Assembly: GCF_021730305.1 (NCBI RefSeq)
Contig: NZ_CP032674.1
Span: 2,403,001 to 2,467,000 of the forward strand
DNA: 64,000 nucleotides
Origin: Xanthobacter sp. YC-JY1
Lineage (GTDB): Bacteria > Pseudomonadota > Alphaproteobacteria > Rhizobiales > Xanthobacteraceae
Reading direction: 5' to 3'
Positions 16,930 through 28,198 of this stretch are shown piece by piece. The notes below the pieces were generated by a model, which had not been told where the DNA came from, did no database searches, and saw only the letters and a list, made by a program, of their open reading frames with translations. Position 1 is the stretch's first letter, and each line of letters opens with the position of its first letter. A program made the position numbers and the translations under genes.

Positions 16930-19900
16930 ATGGAGTTTCGGCAGGAGAGGCCGGCGGGGGCGCGGCGCGAGCCTAAGCGGTCCCGCTTCCGGGGCATTGT
17001 CGGTGCGCTGACCCCGCGCAGCCGTGCCGCGCGCCTGTTTACCGGCCTGTGCCTCGTCCTGATCGCCCTCGGCGGCGTCGCCGCCGTCACCCTCTATGTG
17101 CTCATTGCCACCGGCATGGTCACCGCCAACCTCGCCACGCCCTATATCGAGCGGGCACTGGAAGAGCGCATCGGCGGCGGCCACAAGGTGAGCATCGGCG
17201 CGACGACCATGGAGACGGTCGGCCACGGCGCGACCGTCGTGGTGGTGCACGATATCCGCGTCACCGGCCCCGACGGCCAGCTGGTCGCCAGCGCGCCGAG
17301 CGCCGAGGTGGAGCTCGAAGGCTCCATCCTGTCGCTCATGCCGAAGGCACGGCGCATCGATCTGGTGGGCGCTGAGATGACCGTGCGCATCGCCCCCACC
17401 GGACAGGTGGCGGTGGCCACCGGCCGCGGCGCCAAGGCCATTCCGGCCGGCCCATCCGCCCGCACCGGGGCAAATCCCGCCGCCGCGCCTTCCGCCACCC
17501 CGGCCGCCGCGCCCGAGCAGACGCCGCAGGCTGCCGCCGATGCCGCCTCCTCCGGCGACATCGATCCGCTGAAGCCGGTCGCGCTCACCCGCTGGATGGC
17601 GGACCTCGAAACCGCCGGTTTCGACGGTGGCGCCCTGGCGGATGTGGGCCTCAAGGACGGCACGGTGATCGTGGAGAACGAGGGCGCCGGCCGCCGTATC
17701 GTCTTCCAGCACATGAGCGTCCGGCTGGCGCGGCCGCGCGGGGGCGGCGCGGAGCTGACCTTCACCACCCAGTCGCCGCAGGGCGTCGCCACCGCCGTCG
17801 CCCGCGTCAGCCCCGCCCAGGATGGCCAGCGCGGCATCGACGTGTCCATCCGGAACGTCTCGACCCGCGATCTGCTGCACGCCTTCGTGCAGGACCAGCG
17901 GCGCTTTTATATCGACACCCCGCTCAACGCCTCCTTCTCCGCCCGCGTCGCCCTCGACGGCGCGCTCACGTCCGCGGATGCGAGCCTCGACCTCGGCGCC
18001 GGCGCGCTGGGCAGCGGCGAGGACCCGGAAGAGCGCTTCGTCATCGACCGCGCCCGCATCGTGGCCAAGCTGGATGTGGCGCGCCGGGTGATCGTGGTCG
18101 CCCCCATCGAGGCGGTGAAGAGCCAGAACCTCATCGAGCTGGCGGGCGAGATCCACGTGCCGGCCAAGGCGCAGGAGCCGTGGCCGTTCCAGATGGGGCC
18201 GAAGCAGATCGTGTTTCAGGGCCCGGAAATGCCCGAGCACCCGCTCGTCATCACCAAGGTGGACGTGTCCGGCCGGTTCGATCCACCAAGCCGCCAGATC
18301 GTGGTGGACCAGGGCCTGCTGGGCGCCTCCACCGCGAGCTTCAGCTTCACCGCCTTGTTCGATTTCGGCGTGCCCGTTCCCTACCTGAAGTTCGATGGCG
18401 TCGCCTCGTCCATGCCGGTGGCGACGGTGAAGCGCTTCTGGCCGGTGAACATCGCGCCTCCCGCCCGTCAGTTCGCGGTTGAAAACGTCTCCGGCGGCAC
18501 GGCGGAAGGCATCGCCGTCGCCGTCAAGCTGCCGCTCGACCTCATCGGCCAGAAGCAGGTGCCGCTGCCTGAGGACGGCGTGCGCTTCACCATCACCGGC
18601 AAGGGCGTGACGATCCGGCCGGTGAAGGGCCTGCCGCCCATCACCAATTCCAGCCTCGCCATCCTCGTCACCGGCCGCTCGGTGCGCATCACCATGCCCG
18701 ACGGCACGGTGGTGACGCCGCAGAACCGCAAGATTGCGGTGAGCGACGGGGTGATGCTGATCCCCGACTATTTCCCGCGCGAGCCCTCCGCGCAGATCCG
18801 GGTGAATTTCAACGGCCCCGCCGACGCCGGCATCGAGGTGCTGGGCATGGAGCCGCTGAAGGGGCCCCAGGGCACCGCCTTCGATCCCTCCACCACGCGC
18901 GGCCGGCTCTCGGCGCTGCTGCAGGTGAACATGATCTTCCGCAAGGTTCCGCTGCCGGAGGATCTCGACTATTCGCTGGAGGCGAACCTCACCGACTTCG
19001 GCGTGGACAAGGTGTTCCGCGGCCAGCGGCTGGAAGGCGCGACGGTGAAGGCCTTCGCCTCGCCCGCCGGCATCGTCCTGCGCGGCGAGGGCAAGCTCGC
19101 CGGGGCACCGCTCGCCTTCGAGTACGAGAAGAAGAAGGACGCGGCCGATTCGGACATCCGCGTCTCCGCGACCCTCGACGATGCCGCCCGCGGCAAGCTG
19201 GGCGTGGACATTCCCGGCGTCAGCGGTCCCGTGACCGTTCGGCTGGTTGGCACCACCAACAACAAGGACACACGGGCGAGCATCGAAGGCGACCTGACCC
19301 AGGCGCGGATCGCCGATCTTATTCCCGGCCTCAGCAAGCCCGCCGGCAAGCCGCTCAAGGCGCGCTTCACGGTGAACGACAAGGGCAACTCCGTCCGCCT
19401 CGACGACATGGTGATCGACGGCTCGGGCACCCTGCTCAAGGGCAACATCGAACTGTCCGACAACGGCGAGCTTCTGGGCGCGGCCTTCCCGACCTTCCAG
19501 CTCTCCGATGGCGACAAGGCCTCGGCCAAGGCCGAGCGGGTCGGCTCGGTGCTGAAGATCCGCATCACCGGCGAGGTAATGGACGCCCGCGGCATCATGA
19601 AGAGCCTCGTCAGCGGTCCGCCCACCGACAAGCGCAAGTCGCAGGACGTGGACGTGGAGGCCCGCATCGGCGCGCTCACCGGCAATAATGGCGAGGTGCT
19701 GCGCCAGTTCGACCTCTCCACCACGCGGCGCGGCGTCGAGATGCGGGATTTCACCCTCACCGCCAAAACGGGCCGGGACGGCACGGTGGCCGGGGAAATG
19801 CGCACCTGGCAGGGGCGCGAGCGGGCTCTGCAGGTCACCACCTCGGACGCCGGCGCGCTGTTCCGCTTCCTGGACATCTACGCCAAGATGCAGGGCGGCG

Positions 19901-20427
19901 AGGCGTGGCTGGTGGTTGATCCCCCGCGTAGCGACAACACGCCGCAGGAAGGCGTGCTGCACCTCAGCGACTTCTCAATCAAGGGCGAGCCGGGCCTCGA
20001 ACGCCTCTCCAGCGCCGCCCGCGACAGCTCCGGCCGCATCGAGAACGGCACAGCCGCGTTCGAGAAGGCGCAGGCCCAATTCTCCCGCTCCACCGGCAAG
20101 ATCGTCTTCAAGGAAGGTGCCATCTGGGGCCCCTCCGTAGGCGCCACCTTCGACGGCTCGCTGGATTTTGCGGCCGATCGCATCAACATGCGCGGCACCT
20201 TTGTGCCGGCCTATGCGCTCAACAACATATTCTCCAAGCTGCCGGTCATCGGCCTGTTCCTCGGCGGCGGACCCAATGAGGGCCTGGTGGGCGTGACCTT
20301 CGAGGTCGTCGGCCCGCTGTCCACGGGACCGACCCTGCGCATCAACCCCATCTCGGCCGTGGCGCCGGGCTTCCTGCGCAAGATCTTCGAATTCCGCGAT
20401 TCGACCGGAACGCCGCCCACCCGGTGA
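16930..20427 (+). CDS. AsmA/YhdP-like (DUF3971) membrane-anchored periplasmic giant protein
   Basis: This 1165-residue protein belongs to the AsmA-like superfamily, whose members bridge inner and outer membranes and are linked to phospholipid transport to the outer membrane. A basic N-terminus is followed by one transmembrane helix (about residues 38-62, LFTGLCLVLIALGGVAAVTL) and then a very long periplasmic beta-rich region. A low-complexity Ala/Pro linker lies near residues 175-205. The C-terminus, with GAIWGPSVGATFDGSLDFAADR, YALNNIFSKLPVIG and NPISAVAPGFLRKIFEF, is the conserved AsmA_2/DUF3971 end. It stands alone, divergent from bcp. The exact lipid role here is inferred from the family. 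Confidence 0.85.
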   Translation: MEFRQERPAGARREPKRSRFRGIVGALTPRSRAARLFTGLCLVLIALGGVAAVTLYVLIATGMVTANLATPYIERALEERIGGGHKVSIGATTMETVGHGATVVVVHDIRVTGPDGQLVASAPSAEVELEGSILSLMPKARRIDLVGAEMTVRIAPTGQVAVATGRGAKAIPAGPSARTGANPAAAPSATPAAAPEQTPQAAADAASSGDIDPLKPVALTRWMADLETAGFDGGALADVGLKDGTVIVENEGAGRRIVFQHMSVRLARPRGGGAELTFTTQSPQGVATAVARVSPAQDGQRGIDVSIRNVSTRDLLHAFVQDQRRFYIDTPLNASFSARVALDGALTSADASLDLGAGALGSGEDPEERFVIDRARIVAKLDVARRVIVVAPIEAVKSQNLIELAGEIHVPAKAQEPWPFQMGPKQIVFQGPEMPEHPLVITKVDVSGRFDPPSRQIVVDQGLLGASTASFSFTALFDFGVPVPYLKFDGVASSMPVATVKRFWPVNIAPPARQFAVENVSGGTAEGIAVAVKLPLDLIGQKQVPLPEDGVRFTITGKGVTIRPVKGLPPITNSSLAILVTGRSVRITMPDGTVVTPQNRKIAVSDGVMLIPDYFPREPSAQIRVNFNGPADAGIEVLGMEPLKGPQGTAFDPSTTRGRLSALLQVNMIFRKVPLPEDLDYSLEANLTDFGVDKVFRGQRLEGATVKAFASPAGIVLRGEGKLAGAPLAFEYEKKKDAADSDIRVSATLDDAARGKLGVDIPGVSGPVTVRLVGTTNNKDTRASIEGDLTQARIADLIPGLSKPAGKPLKARFTVNDKGNSVRLDDMVIDGSGTLLKGNIELSDNGELLGAAFPTFQLSDGDKASAKAERVGSVLKIRITGEVMDARGIMKSLVSGPPTDKRKSQDVDVEARIGALTGNNGEVLRQFDLSTTRRGVEMRDFTLTAKTGRDGTVAGEMRTWQGRERALQVTTSDAGALFRFLDIYAKMQGGEAWLVVDPPRSDNTPQEGVLHLSDFSIKGEPGLERLSSAARDSSGRIENGTAAFEKAQAQFSRSTGKIVFKEGAIWGPSVGATFDGSLDFAADRINMRGTFVPAYALNNIFSKLPVIGLFLGGGPNEGLVGVTFEVVGPLSTGPTLRINPISAVAPGFLRKIFEFRDSTGTPPTR

Positions 20428-20730
20428 GGGGAGCGTTCCCCGGACCAGCGACGGCAAAGCCGGAGCGCCCATCCGGGGTCCAGGGGAAATGTCGGCGAAG
20501 CCGACGAGGCCCGAAGGTCTCCCCGCTGGAGCCGCCTTGGGCGAAGCTTTGCGCGGGGACCCGGATCACATTCCGCTGCGCTCGGTGCGTCCGGGGCAAT
20601 TGTGCGACGGTCTCATGAAACCGCCCCAAGGTGCGACGCTTTGCCCAAACGCCCCTTGCGATGGCCCACGGCACCCCTCACACTCCGCCCATAAACATAA
20701 TTGGCAGGAAACGTAGTGAGGGTGGGATAG
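20428..20730. other. Intergenic region upstream of hppA, no gene seen
   Basis: This 303-base gap separates the AsmA-like gene from hppA. It contains a GGGGTCCAGGGG-type imperfect repeat near 20435-20490 but no hairpin with a T tract. It ends with GGTGGGATAG as the likely ribosome-binding site of hppA. I could not identify a confident promoter or small gene. Confidence 0.5.
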
Positions 20731-22872
20731 ATGCTGGCTCTGGTGCTCATCATCGTCTGCGGCCTCTTGGCCGTGGCGTACGGCGTATGGACGATCAAGG
20801 GGTTGATGGAGGCGGACCCGGGAACCGCCAGGATGCAGGAGATCGCATCCGCCATCGCTGAAGGCGCGCAGGCCTATTTGCGCCGGCAATATGCCACCAT
20901 CGGCGTCGTCGGTGCGGTCATCTTCGTCCTCGTGGGCGTGTTCCTCGGCTGGCTGGTGGCCATCGGCTTCGCGCTGGGCGCCATTCTCTCCGGCCTTGCC
21001 GGCTTCATCGGCATGAACGTTTCGGTCCGCGCCAACGTGCGCACCGCGCAGGCCGCGACGCTCTCGCTGGCCGGCGGCCTCGACCTCGCCTTCAAGGCGG
21101 GCGCTGTCACCGGCCTTCTGGTGGCCGGCCTCGCGCTGCTCGGCGTCAGCGTCTACTTCCTCGTCCTCACTGGCTTCCTCGGCTTCGCGCCCAACAGCCG
21201 CACGGTGGTGGATGCGCTGGTGGCGCTGGGCTTCGGCGCCTCGCTCATCTCCATCTTCGCCCGTCTCGGCGGCGGCATCTTCACCAAGGGCGCGGACGTG
21301 GGCGGCGACCTCGTCGGCAAGGTGGAAGCCGGCATTCCCGAGGACGACCCGCGTAACCCGGCCACCATCGCCGACAACGTGGGCGACAATGTCGGCGACT
21401 GCGCCGGCATGGCGGCCGACCTGTTCGAGACTTATGCGGTGACGGTGGTCGCCACCATGGTGCTCGCGGCCATCTTCTTCGCCGCGAACCCGGCGACGCT
21501 CGCCACCATGATCGTCTATCCGCTGGCTATCGGCGGCGCGTGCATCCTCACCTCCATCGCCGGCACCTATTTCGTGCGGCTGGGGGCCAACTCCTCCATC
21601 ATGGGCGCGCTCTACAAGGGCCTCATGGCGACGGCGGGCTTCTCCGTTATCGCGCTGGCGGTGGTGACGTGGCTGCTGCCCGGGTTCGGGCCGATCCAGG
21701 GCGCCGACTATACGGGCACGGCACTGTTCCTCAGCGGCCTCGTCGGCCTCGCGGTGACCGGCGCTATCGTCGTCATCACCGAATACTATACCGGCACCGG
21801 CTATCGCCCGGTCGTGTCCATCGCCCAGGCCTCGGTGACGGGCCACGGCACCAACATCATCCAGGGCCTCGCCGTCTCGCTGGAATCGACGGCGCTGCCG
21901 ACCCTCGTCATCATCGCAGGCATCCTGTGCGCCTACGGCCTTGCCGGCCTGTTCGGCATCGCCATCGCCGCCACCACCATGCTCGGCGTCGCTGGCATGA
22001 TCGTGGCCCTCGATGCCTTCGGCCCGGTGACGGACAATGCCGGCGGCATCGCCGAGATGGCGGGCCTGCCCAAGGAGGTGCGCCAGTCCACCGACGCACT
22101 CGACGCGGTGGGCAACACCACCAAGGCGGTGACCAAGGGCTACGCCATCGGCTCCGCCGGCCTCGGCGCGCTGGTGCTGTTCGCCGCCTACAACCAGGAC
22201 CTCAAGTTCTTCATCTCGCAGGCGGCGCCGGGCACCTACTTCGCGGGGGTCGCGCCCAACTTCTCGTTGGAGAACCCCTATGTGGTGGTCGGCCTGCTGT
22301 TCGGCGGCCTGCTGCCCTACCTCTTCGGCGCCATGGGCATGACCGCCGTGGGCCGGGCGGCGGGCGCCATCGTGGAAGAGGTGCGCCGGCAGTTCCGGGA
22401 GAAGCCGGGCATCATGGCCGGCACCGAGAAGCCGGACTATTCCCGCGCCGTGGACATGCTGACCAAGGCAGCGATCAAGGAGATGATCATCCCCTCGCTG
22501 CTGCCGGTGCTCTCGCCCATCGTCGTCTATTTCGTCATCTACTTCGTGGCGGGCGGCGGCGTGGCGGGCAAGTCGGCGGCCTTCTCGGCGGTGGGCGCGA
22601 TGCTGCTCGGTGTCATCGTCACCGGCCTGTTCGTCGCCATCTCCATGACCTCGGGCGGCGGCGCCTGGGACAATGCCAAGAAGTCGTTCGAGGACGGCTT
22701 CGTGGACAAGGATGGCGTGCGCCACATGAAGGGCTCTGAAGCCCACAAGGCCTCCGTCACCGGCGACACCGTGGGCGATCCCTACAAGGACACGGCGGGA
22801 CCCGCCGTGAACCCGATGATCAAGATCACCAACATCGTCGCGCTGCTGCTGCTGGCGGTGCTGGGGCACTGA
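20731..22872 (+). CDS. hppA: Membrane-bound proton-pumping pyrophosphatase, K+-independent type
   Basis: This 713-residue integral membrane enzyme couples pyrophosphate hydrolysis to proton export. It has about 16 hydrophobic helices and the catalytic [20 protein letters not shown] region followed by [18 protein letters not shown]. The second acidic motif is [16 protein letters not shown] and the C-terminal one is [18 protein letters not shown]. At the site that sets potassium dependence the sequence reads GNTTKA, with Lys rather than Ala, which marks the K+-insensitive subgroup. It has a good ribosome-binding site and a strong terminator behind it. Confidence 0.97.
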   Translation: MLALVLIIVCGLLAVAYGVWTIKGLMEADPGTARMQEIASAIAEGAQAYLRRQYATIGVVGAVIFVLVGVFLGWLVAIGFALGAILSGLAGFIGMNVSVRANVRTAQAATLSLAGGLDLAFKAGAVTGLLVAGLALLGVSVYFLVLTGFLGFAPNSRTVVDALVALGFGASLISIFARLGGGIFTKGADVGGDLVGKVEAGIPEDDPRNPATIADNVGDNVGDCAGMAADLFETYAVTVVATMVLAAIFFAANPATLATMIVYPLAIGGACILTSIAGTYFVRLGANSSIMGALYKGLMATAGFSVIALAVVTWLLPGFGPIQGADYTGTALFLSGLVGLAVTGAIVVITEYYTGTGYRPVVSIAQASVTGHGTNIIQGLAVSLESTALPTLVIIAGILCAYGLAGLFGIAIAATTMLGVAGMIVALDAFGPVTDNAGGIAEMAGLPKEVRQSTDALDAVGNTTKAVTKGYAIGSAGLGALVLFAAYNQDLKFFISQAAPGTYFAGVAPNFSLENPYVVVGLLFGGLLPYLFGAMGMTAVGRAAGAIVEEVRRQFREKPGIMAGTEKPDYSRAVDMLTKAAIKEMIIPSLLPVLSPIVVYFVIYFVAGGGVAGKSAAFSAVGAMLLGVIVTGLFVAISMTSGGGAWDNAKKSFEDGFVDKDGVRHMKGSEAHKASVTGDTVGDPYKDTAGPAVNPMIKITNIVALLLLAVLGH

Positions 22873-22906
22873 ACCGCCCCGGTTCGCCGGGGACGACACC
22901 AAGGCT

Positions 22907-22940
22907 GCCGCCTGTCCCTGCCGGGGCAGGCGGCGTTTTT
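22907..22940 (+). terminator. Rho-independent terminator after hppA
   Basis: A 12-bp stem (GCCGCCTGTCCC with GGGGCAGGCGGC, one G-T pair) and a four-base loop are followed by G and five T residues. It lies 35 bases after the hppA stop and just before the TRIC-like gene. Confidence 0.88.
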
Positions 22941-22955
22941 GCGCGGGGGCCGATC

Positions 22956-23597
22956 CTGAATTCGTACATCTCGCCGCAGACCCTGCTCCACATCCTCTAT
23001 CTCGTCGCCATCGTGGCCGAGGCCATGACGGCGGCGCTCGCCGCCGGGCGGCGGGAGATGGACTGGGTGGGCGTGTTCCTGCTCGGCTGCGTCACCGCGC
23101 TCGGCGGCGGCTCGGTGCGGGACGTGCTGCTCGGCAATTACCCGCTGTCATGGGTCGCGCACCCCTCCTACCTAGTAGTCACCGGCGGGGCGGCGCTGGG
23201 CACGGTCTTCCTCGCCCGTGTCATGGACCATCTGCGGCAGGTGTTCCTCTTCCTCGACGCCGTGGGCCTTGTGGTGTTCACCGTCATCGGCTGCAACGTG
23301 GCCATCGGGCTGGGCCTGCCGGTGATCGTGGTGATCGCGGCGGGCATGATCACCGGCTGCGTCGGCGGCGTGCTGCGGGACGTGCTGTGCAACGAGGTGC
23401 CGCTGCTGTTCCGCGCCGAGCTTTATGCCACCGTCTCGATCCTGACGGGGCTGCTCTACGTGGCCGGGCCGCTGGCCGGGCTGCCGCAGCCGCTCACCAT
23501 GGCCATCGCCATGGCCGCCGGCCTGACCCTCCGCCTGCTGGCGTTGCGGTTCGGCTGGAGCATGCCGAAATTCGTCTACACGAAGGACCTGCATTAG
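22956..23597 (+). CDS. YadS/TRIC-like (UPF0126) membrane channel protein
   Basis: This protein of about 213 residues belongs to the UPF0126 family, related to trimeric intracellular cation channels. It has two repeats of three helices, each with the family glycine motif: ALGGGSVRDVLLGNYPLSW and GCVGGVLRDVLCNEVPLL. Aligning with the family, the first helix must include TLLHILYLVAIVAEAM, which lies upstream of the first conventional start (GTG 23013). The only start with a purine-rich site (GGGGG, six bases away) is a CTG at 22956, so I place the start there with low certainty. Ion selectivity is unknown. Confidence 0.8.
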   Translation: MNSYISPQTLLHILYLVAIVAEAMTAALAAGRREMDWVGVFLLGCVTALGGGSVRDVLLGNYPLSWVAHPSYLVVTGGAALGTVFLARVMDHLRQVFLFLDAVGLVVFTVIGCNVAIGLGLPVIVVIAAGMITGCVGGVLRDVLCNEVPLLFRAELYATVSILTGLLYVAGPLAGLPQPLTMAIAMAAGLTLRLLALRFGWSMPKFVYTKDLH

Positions 23598-23619
23598 CGC
23601 CGCGCGTAGCGGCGCTTTT
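23597..23619 (+). terminator. Terminator after the TRIC-like gene
   Basis: A perfect 7-bp stem GCGCCGC/GCGGCGC with a five-base loop is followed by TTTT. It starts at the last base of the stop codon and lies between convergent genes. Confidence 0.8.
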
Positions 23620-23627
23620 CGCCCACC

Positions 23628-24086
23628 TTATTCCACGGCGGGCTGCTCCGGCTCAGGGGGAATAGCAAAGCGTCCCGAATTGCAGCCATCGGTCCAGAAG
23701 GTGGGCGGGTCGCTCGAAGGCAAGCTGCGACTGACAGCGAAGCTGTAGGGGCGCTCGTTCGCCCACGCCGCCGCGAGGCCAACACCAGCACCGCAGTTTT
23801 CTCCGTTCTCGCCGCCATAGGACATCACCACCACCTCGGCCGGCAATGTCCCCTTGAGTTGTCTGAGGACCTCGAGCCGCGCTTCAATGGTGGGTTCTGG
23901 AAGGTCTGGCGATACCGGCGGAAGCTTCCGGACCGAAAGCACACGGCCCGAGAAAACATAGGTGTTCCGCGCGATGATGAGGTCGCGTCGTGCATCCGCA
24001 TCCTTCGGCAGGATGCACTGGCAGGCGGTGGCAACCGAAGGCGCAAGGAGCAAGCCGGCAATAGCCGCCGCGGTTGCAGGTCTCAT
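23628..24086 (-). CDS. Small exported cysteine-containing protein, function unknown
   Basis: This 152-residue protein has a clear Sec signal peptide (MRPATAAAIAGLLLAPSVATA) and a mature form that starts with CQC. Two more cysteines occur later (ENCGAG, DGCNSG), which suggests disulfides in the periplasm. The start CxC followed by an ARNTYVFSGRVLSV strand recalls the TIMP/netrin-like OB-fold proteins found in some bacteria, but this is an impression, not a demonstrated match. The ATG has a good ribosome-binding site (GGAAGGATTTCACG). It is convergent with the TRIC-like gene and divergent from the purine permease. Confidence 0.7.
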   Translation of the reverse strand: MRPATAAAIAGLLLAPSVATACQCILPKDADARRDLIIARNTYVFSGRVLSVRKLPPVSPDLPEPTIEARLEVLRQLKGTLPAEVVVMSYGGENGENCGAGVGLAAAWANERPYSFAVSRSLPSSDPPTFWTDGCNSGRFAIPPEPEQPAVE

Positions 24087-24179
24087 CGTGAAATCCTTCC
24101 TTTGGCCTTGCCCGCCTCCGACTGGCGCAGCCGCAGAAAGTCGGGGTTTAATGGCATGGGCATGGCAAGGGGGAGTGGG

Positions 24180-25478
24180 ATGCGACGCCTGATCGAGCGC
24201 GTCTTCCAGCTGGAAGCGCACGGCACCACCATCCCGACCGAGGTGGTGGCGGGCATCACCACCTTCCTCACCATGGCCTATATCGTGGTGGTGAACCCCC
24301 AGATCATGGCGCAGGCCGGCATCGATGCCGGGGCGGCCTTTACCGCCACCTGCCTTTCGGCGGCGTTCGGCTCGGCGATGATGGGCATCATCGCGAACTA
24401 TCCCATCGCCGTGGCGCCGGCCATGGGCATCAACGCCTATTTCACCTTCACCGTGGTGCTGGGCATGGGCGTGCCGTGGCAGCAGGCGCTGGGGGCGGTG
24501 TTCGTCTCCGGCGTGCTGTTTCTCGCGCTCAGCCTGTTCAAGGTGCGGGAATGGCTGCTCAATTCCATTCCCATGTCGCTCAAGCTCGGCATGGGCACGG
24601 GCATCGGCCTGTTCCTCGCGCTGCTTGGCCTGAAGGGAATGGGCGTGGTGGTGGCAAGCCCGGTGACTCTGGTGGCGCTCGGCAACCTCGCCGCGCCGCC
24701 CACCTTCATCGCCTGCGGCGGCTTCCTGCTCATGAGCGGCCTTGCGGCGCGGGGCGTGCCGGGGGCGATCCTCATCGGCATTGCGGCAGCGACACTGGCC
24801 GGCGTGCCGTTCGGCCTCGTCTCCTTCTCCGGCATCGTCTCGGCCCCGCCCTCGCTGGCGCCGACGCTGCTCCAGCTCGACATTGCAGGCGTGCTGCGCC
24901 TCTCCATGACGGGGGTGATCGCGGCGCTGTTCCTGCTCGTGCTGCTGGACAATATGGGCACGCTGATCGCCACCCTCTACAAGGGCGGCCTCATGCGGGA
25001 GGACGGCTCCGTGCCGCGCCTCGGCCGGGTGTTGATCGCCGATTCGGGCGGCGCCATCGTCGGCTCGGCGCTCGGCACCTCCACGCTCACCTCCTACATC
25101 GAAAGCGCCGCCGGCATCGAGGCGGGAGGGCGCACGGGGCTCACCGCCGTGGTGGTGGCGCTCATGTTCCTCGCCTGCCTGCTGTTCGCGCCCCTGGCGC
25201 TCGCGGTGCCGGGCTACGCGACGGCGCCGGCGCTGCTGGTGGTCGCCCTCGCCATGATCGGCGCCATGGGCGACCTGCCGTGGGATGACGCCGCCGAAGC
25301 CTTCCCCGCTGCCGCGACGGCGCTGGCGGTGGTCTTCACCTTCTCCATCGCCACCGGCATCGGCCTCGGCTTCATCACCTATGTGGCGGTGAACCTCATC
25401 GCCGGCCGCTGGCGGCGGATCAGCGGGGCGGTGTGGGTGATCGCGATCGCGTCGGCGGTGTTGCTGGTGATCGAGTAG
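24180..25478 (+). CDS. AzgA-type purine (adenine/guanine/hypoxanthine) permease
   Basis: This 432-residue permease of the NCS2/AzgA group (COG2252) imports purine bases by proton symport. Family signatures are TEVVAGITTFLTMAYIVVVN, then NYPIAVAPAMGINAYFTFTV and GTSTLTSYIESAAGIEAGGR. There are about 12 to 13 hydrophobic helices. The chosen ATG (MRRLIERVFQLEAHGTT) is preceded by GGGGGAG; an ATG 18 bases upstream is also in frame. The exact base transported cannot be told from sequence. Confidence 0.92.
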   Translation: MRRLIERVFQLEAHGTTIPTEVVAGITTFLTMAYIVVVNPQIMAQAGIDAGAAFTATCLSAAFGSAMMGIIANYPIAVAPAMGINAYFTFTVVLGMGVPWQQALGAVFVSGVLFLALSLFKVREWLLNSIPMSLKLGMGTGIGLFLALLGLKGMGVVVASPVTLVALGNLAAPPTFIACGGFLLMSGLAARGVPGAILIGIAAATLAGVPFGLVSFSGIVSAPPSLAPTLLQLDIAGVLRLSMTGVIAALFLLVLLDNMGTLIATLYKGGLMREDGSVPRLGRVLIADSGGAIVGSALGTSTLTSYIESAAGIEAGGRTGLTAVVVALMFLACLLFAPLALAVPGYATAPALLVVALAMIGAMGDLPWDDAAEAFPAAATALAVVFTFSIATGIGLGFITYVAVNLIAGRWRRISGAVWVIAIASAVLLVIE

Positions 25479-25796
25479 GGGCGAGAGAGGGAAGGGCGGA
25501 CCATGACGGGGGAGGGCATCCATCGCCGCGGAGTAGTTGCTATGCTCCTCACCAGAACGGTCCCCGCCCGTGCCGCGACTGCGGCGGCCCGTTGGGTGAA
25601 GGCCAATATGCCCAATCTTTCGTCACGCCTGCAGACGCGGCTGATGACGGGAGTCGAGCATATGCAATAGCGGGGCCGGGTTGCGCGCATCGCAGGCATC
25701 GCGCCGCTCCCGCTCTTCCCTCCCGGCGTCCGATCGTGTAGGGAACCCGCGACCTGCGCGCCGGGGCACCGCTCTGGCGCGAACGTGATGGATTCC
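25479..25796. other. Intergenic region upstream of secG, no gene seen
   Basis: This gap of about 318 bases separates the purine permease and secG. I checked it for a tRNA, because a tRNA-Leu often lies near secG, and saw none. No hairpin with a T tract or convincing promoter was found. Confidence 0.5.
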
Positions 25797-26228
25797 ATGC
25801 AGACGGTTCTCATCGTAATTCACCTGATGGTGGTGCTCGCCCTGATCGGCGTGGTGCTCATCCAGCGCTCGGAAGGCGGCGGCCTTGGCATCGGCGGGGG
25901 CGGCGGCGGTTCGGGCGGCGGCTTCTTCACCGCGCGTGGCACGGCCAACGTGCTCACCCGCGCCACCGCGATTCTCGCGCTGATCTTCTTCATCACCTCC
26001 CTGTCGCTGACCATCGTGGCCGGCTGGGGTCGCTCCCCGCGCTCCATCCTGCCGCCGGCGCAGCAGAATCAGGGTGGGCCGCAGGTGCCGCAGAGCGGTG
26101 GTTCGATTCTCGACCAGCTGCGCCAGCAGGCTCCGGCTGCTCCGCAGGGTACCGCTGCCCCTCAGGGTGAGGCCGCTCCGGCTGCGCCCGCAGCGCCGTC
26201 CGGCCCGCAGGTTCCGCAGTCCAAGTGA
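25797..26228 (+). CDS. secG: Protein translocase subunit SecG
   Basis: SecG is the small auxiliary subunit of the SecYEG channel. The start MQTVLIVIHLMVVLALIG is the usual SecG N-terminus; in-frame GTG (25785) and ATG (25788) codons just upstream are alternatives. Two transmembrane helices flank the Gly-rich loop QRSEGGGLGIGGGGGGSGG, and GTANVLTRATAILA starts the second helix. The C-terminal roughly 60 residues are a Pro/Gln/Ala-rich tail, common in alphaproteobacteria and not conserved. It lies directly upstream of pyrG. Confidence 0.95.
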   Translation: MQTVLIVIHLMVVLALIGVVLIQRSEGGGLGIGGGGGGSGGGFFTARGTANVLTRATAILALIFFITSLSLTIVAGWGRSPRSILPPAQQNQGGPQVPQSGGSILDQLRQQAPAAPQGTAAPQGEAAPAAPAAPSGPQVPQSK

Positions 26229-27974
<1,746 letters not shown>

Positions 27975-28198
27975 GCCGTTTCTTTGCAATGGCTTAGGGC
28001 GCCGTCCCGGGTTTTCTTCCTCCGGGCGGTAGCCACGTCGCGGCAATTCGCACTAAGCTCCGGCCGGGCCGTCGGGGGGATGCGCCCGCCAACCAGGCGA
28101 CGCGCGGCCCCTTGCCGTAGCGTTCCTTCCCATGATTCTGCCGTTGCGGAATGCGCGCCCGATGGGGTCGCAGCATCGGCCCGATGAGAGGAGAAGCC

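Noticed and set aside
16810-19962. A 1050-codon open frame on the minus strand
   Set aside because: It lies opposite the AsmA-like gene, is His/Gly/Arg-rich with no recognisable domain, and is the mirror of a high-GC coding strand.
25479-25796. tRNA gene near secG
   Set aside because: No cloverleaf, TTCGA-type T-loop or acceptor pairing could be found in the gap.
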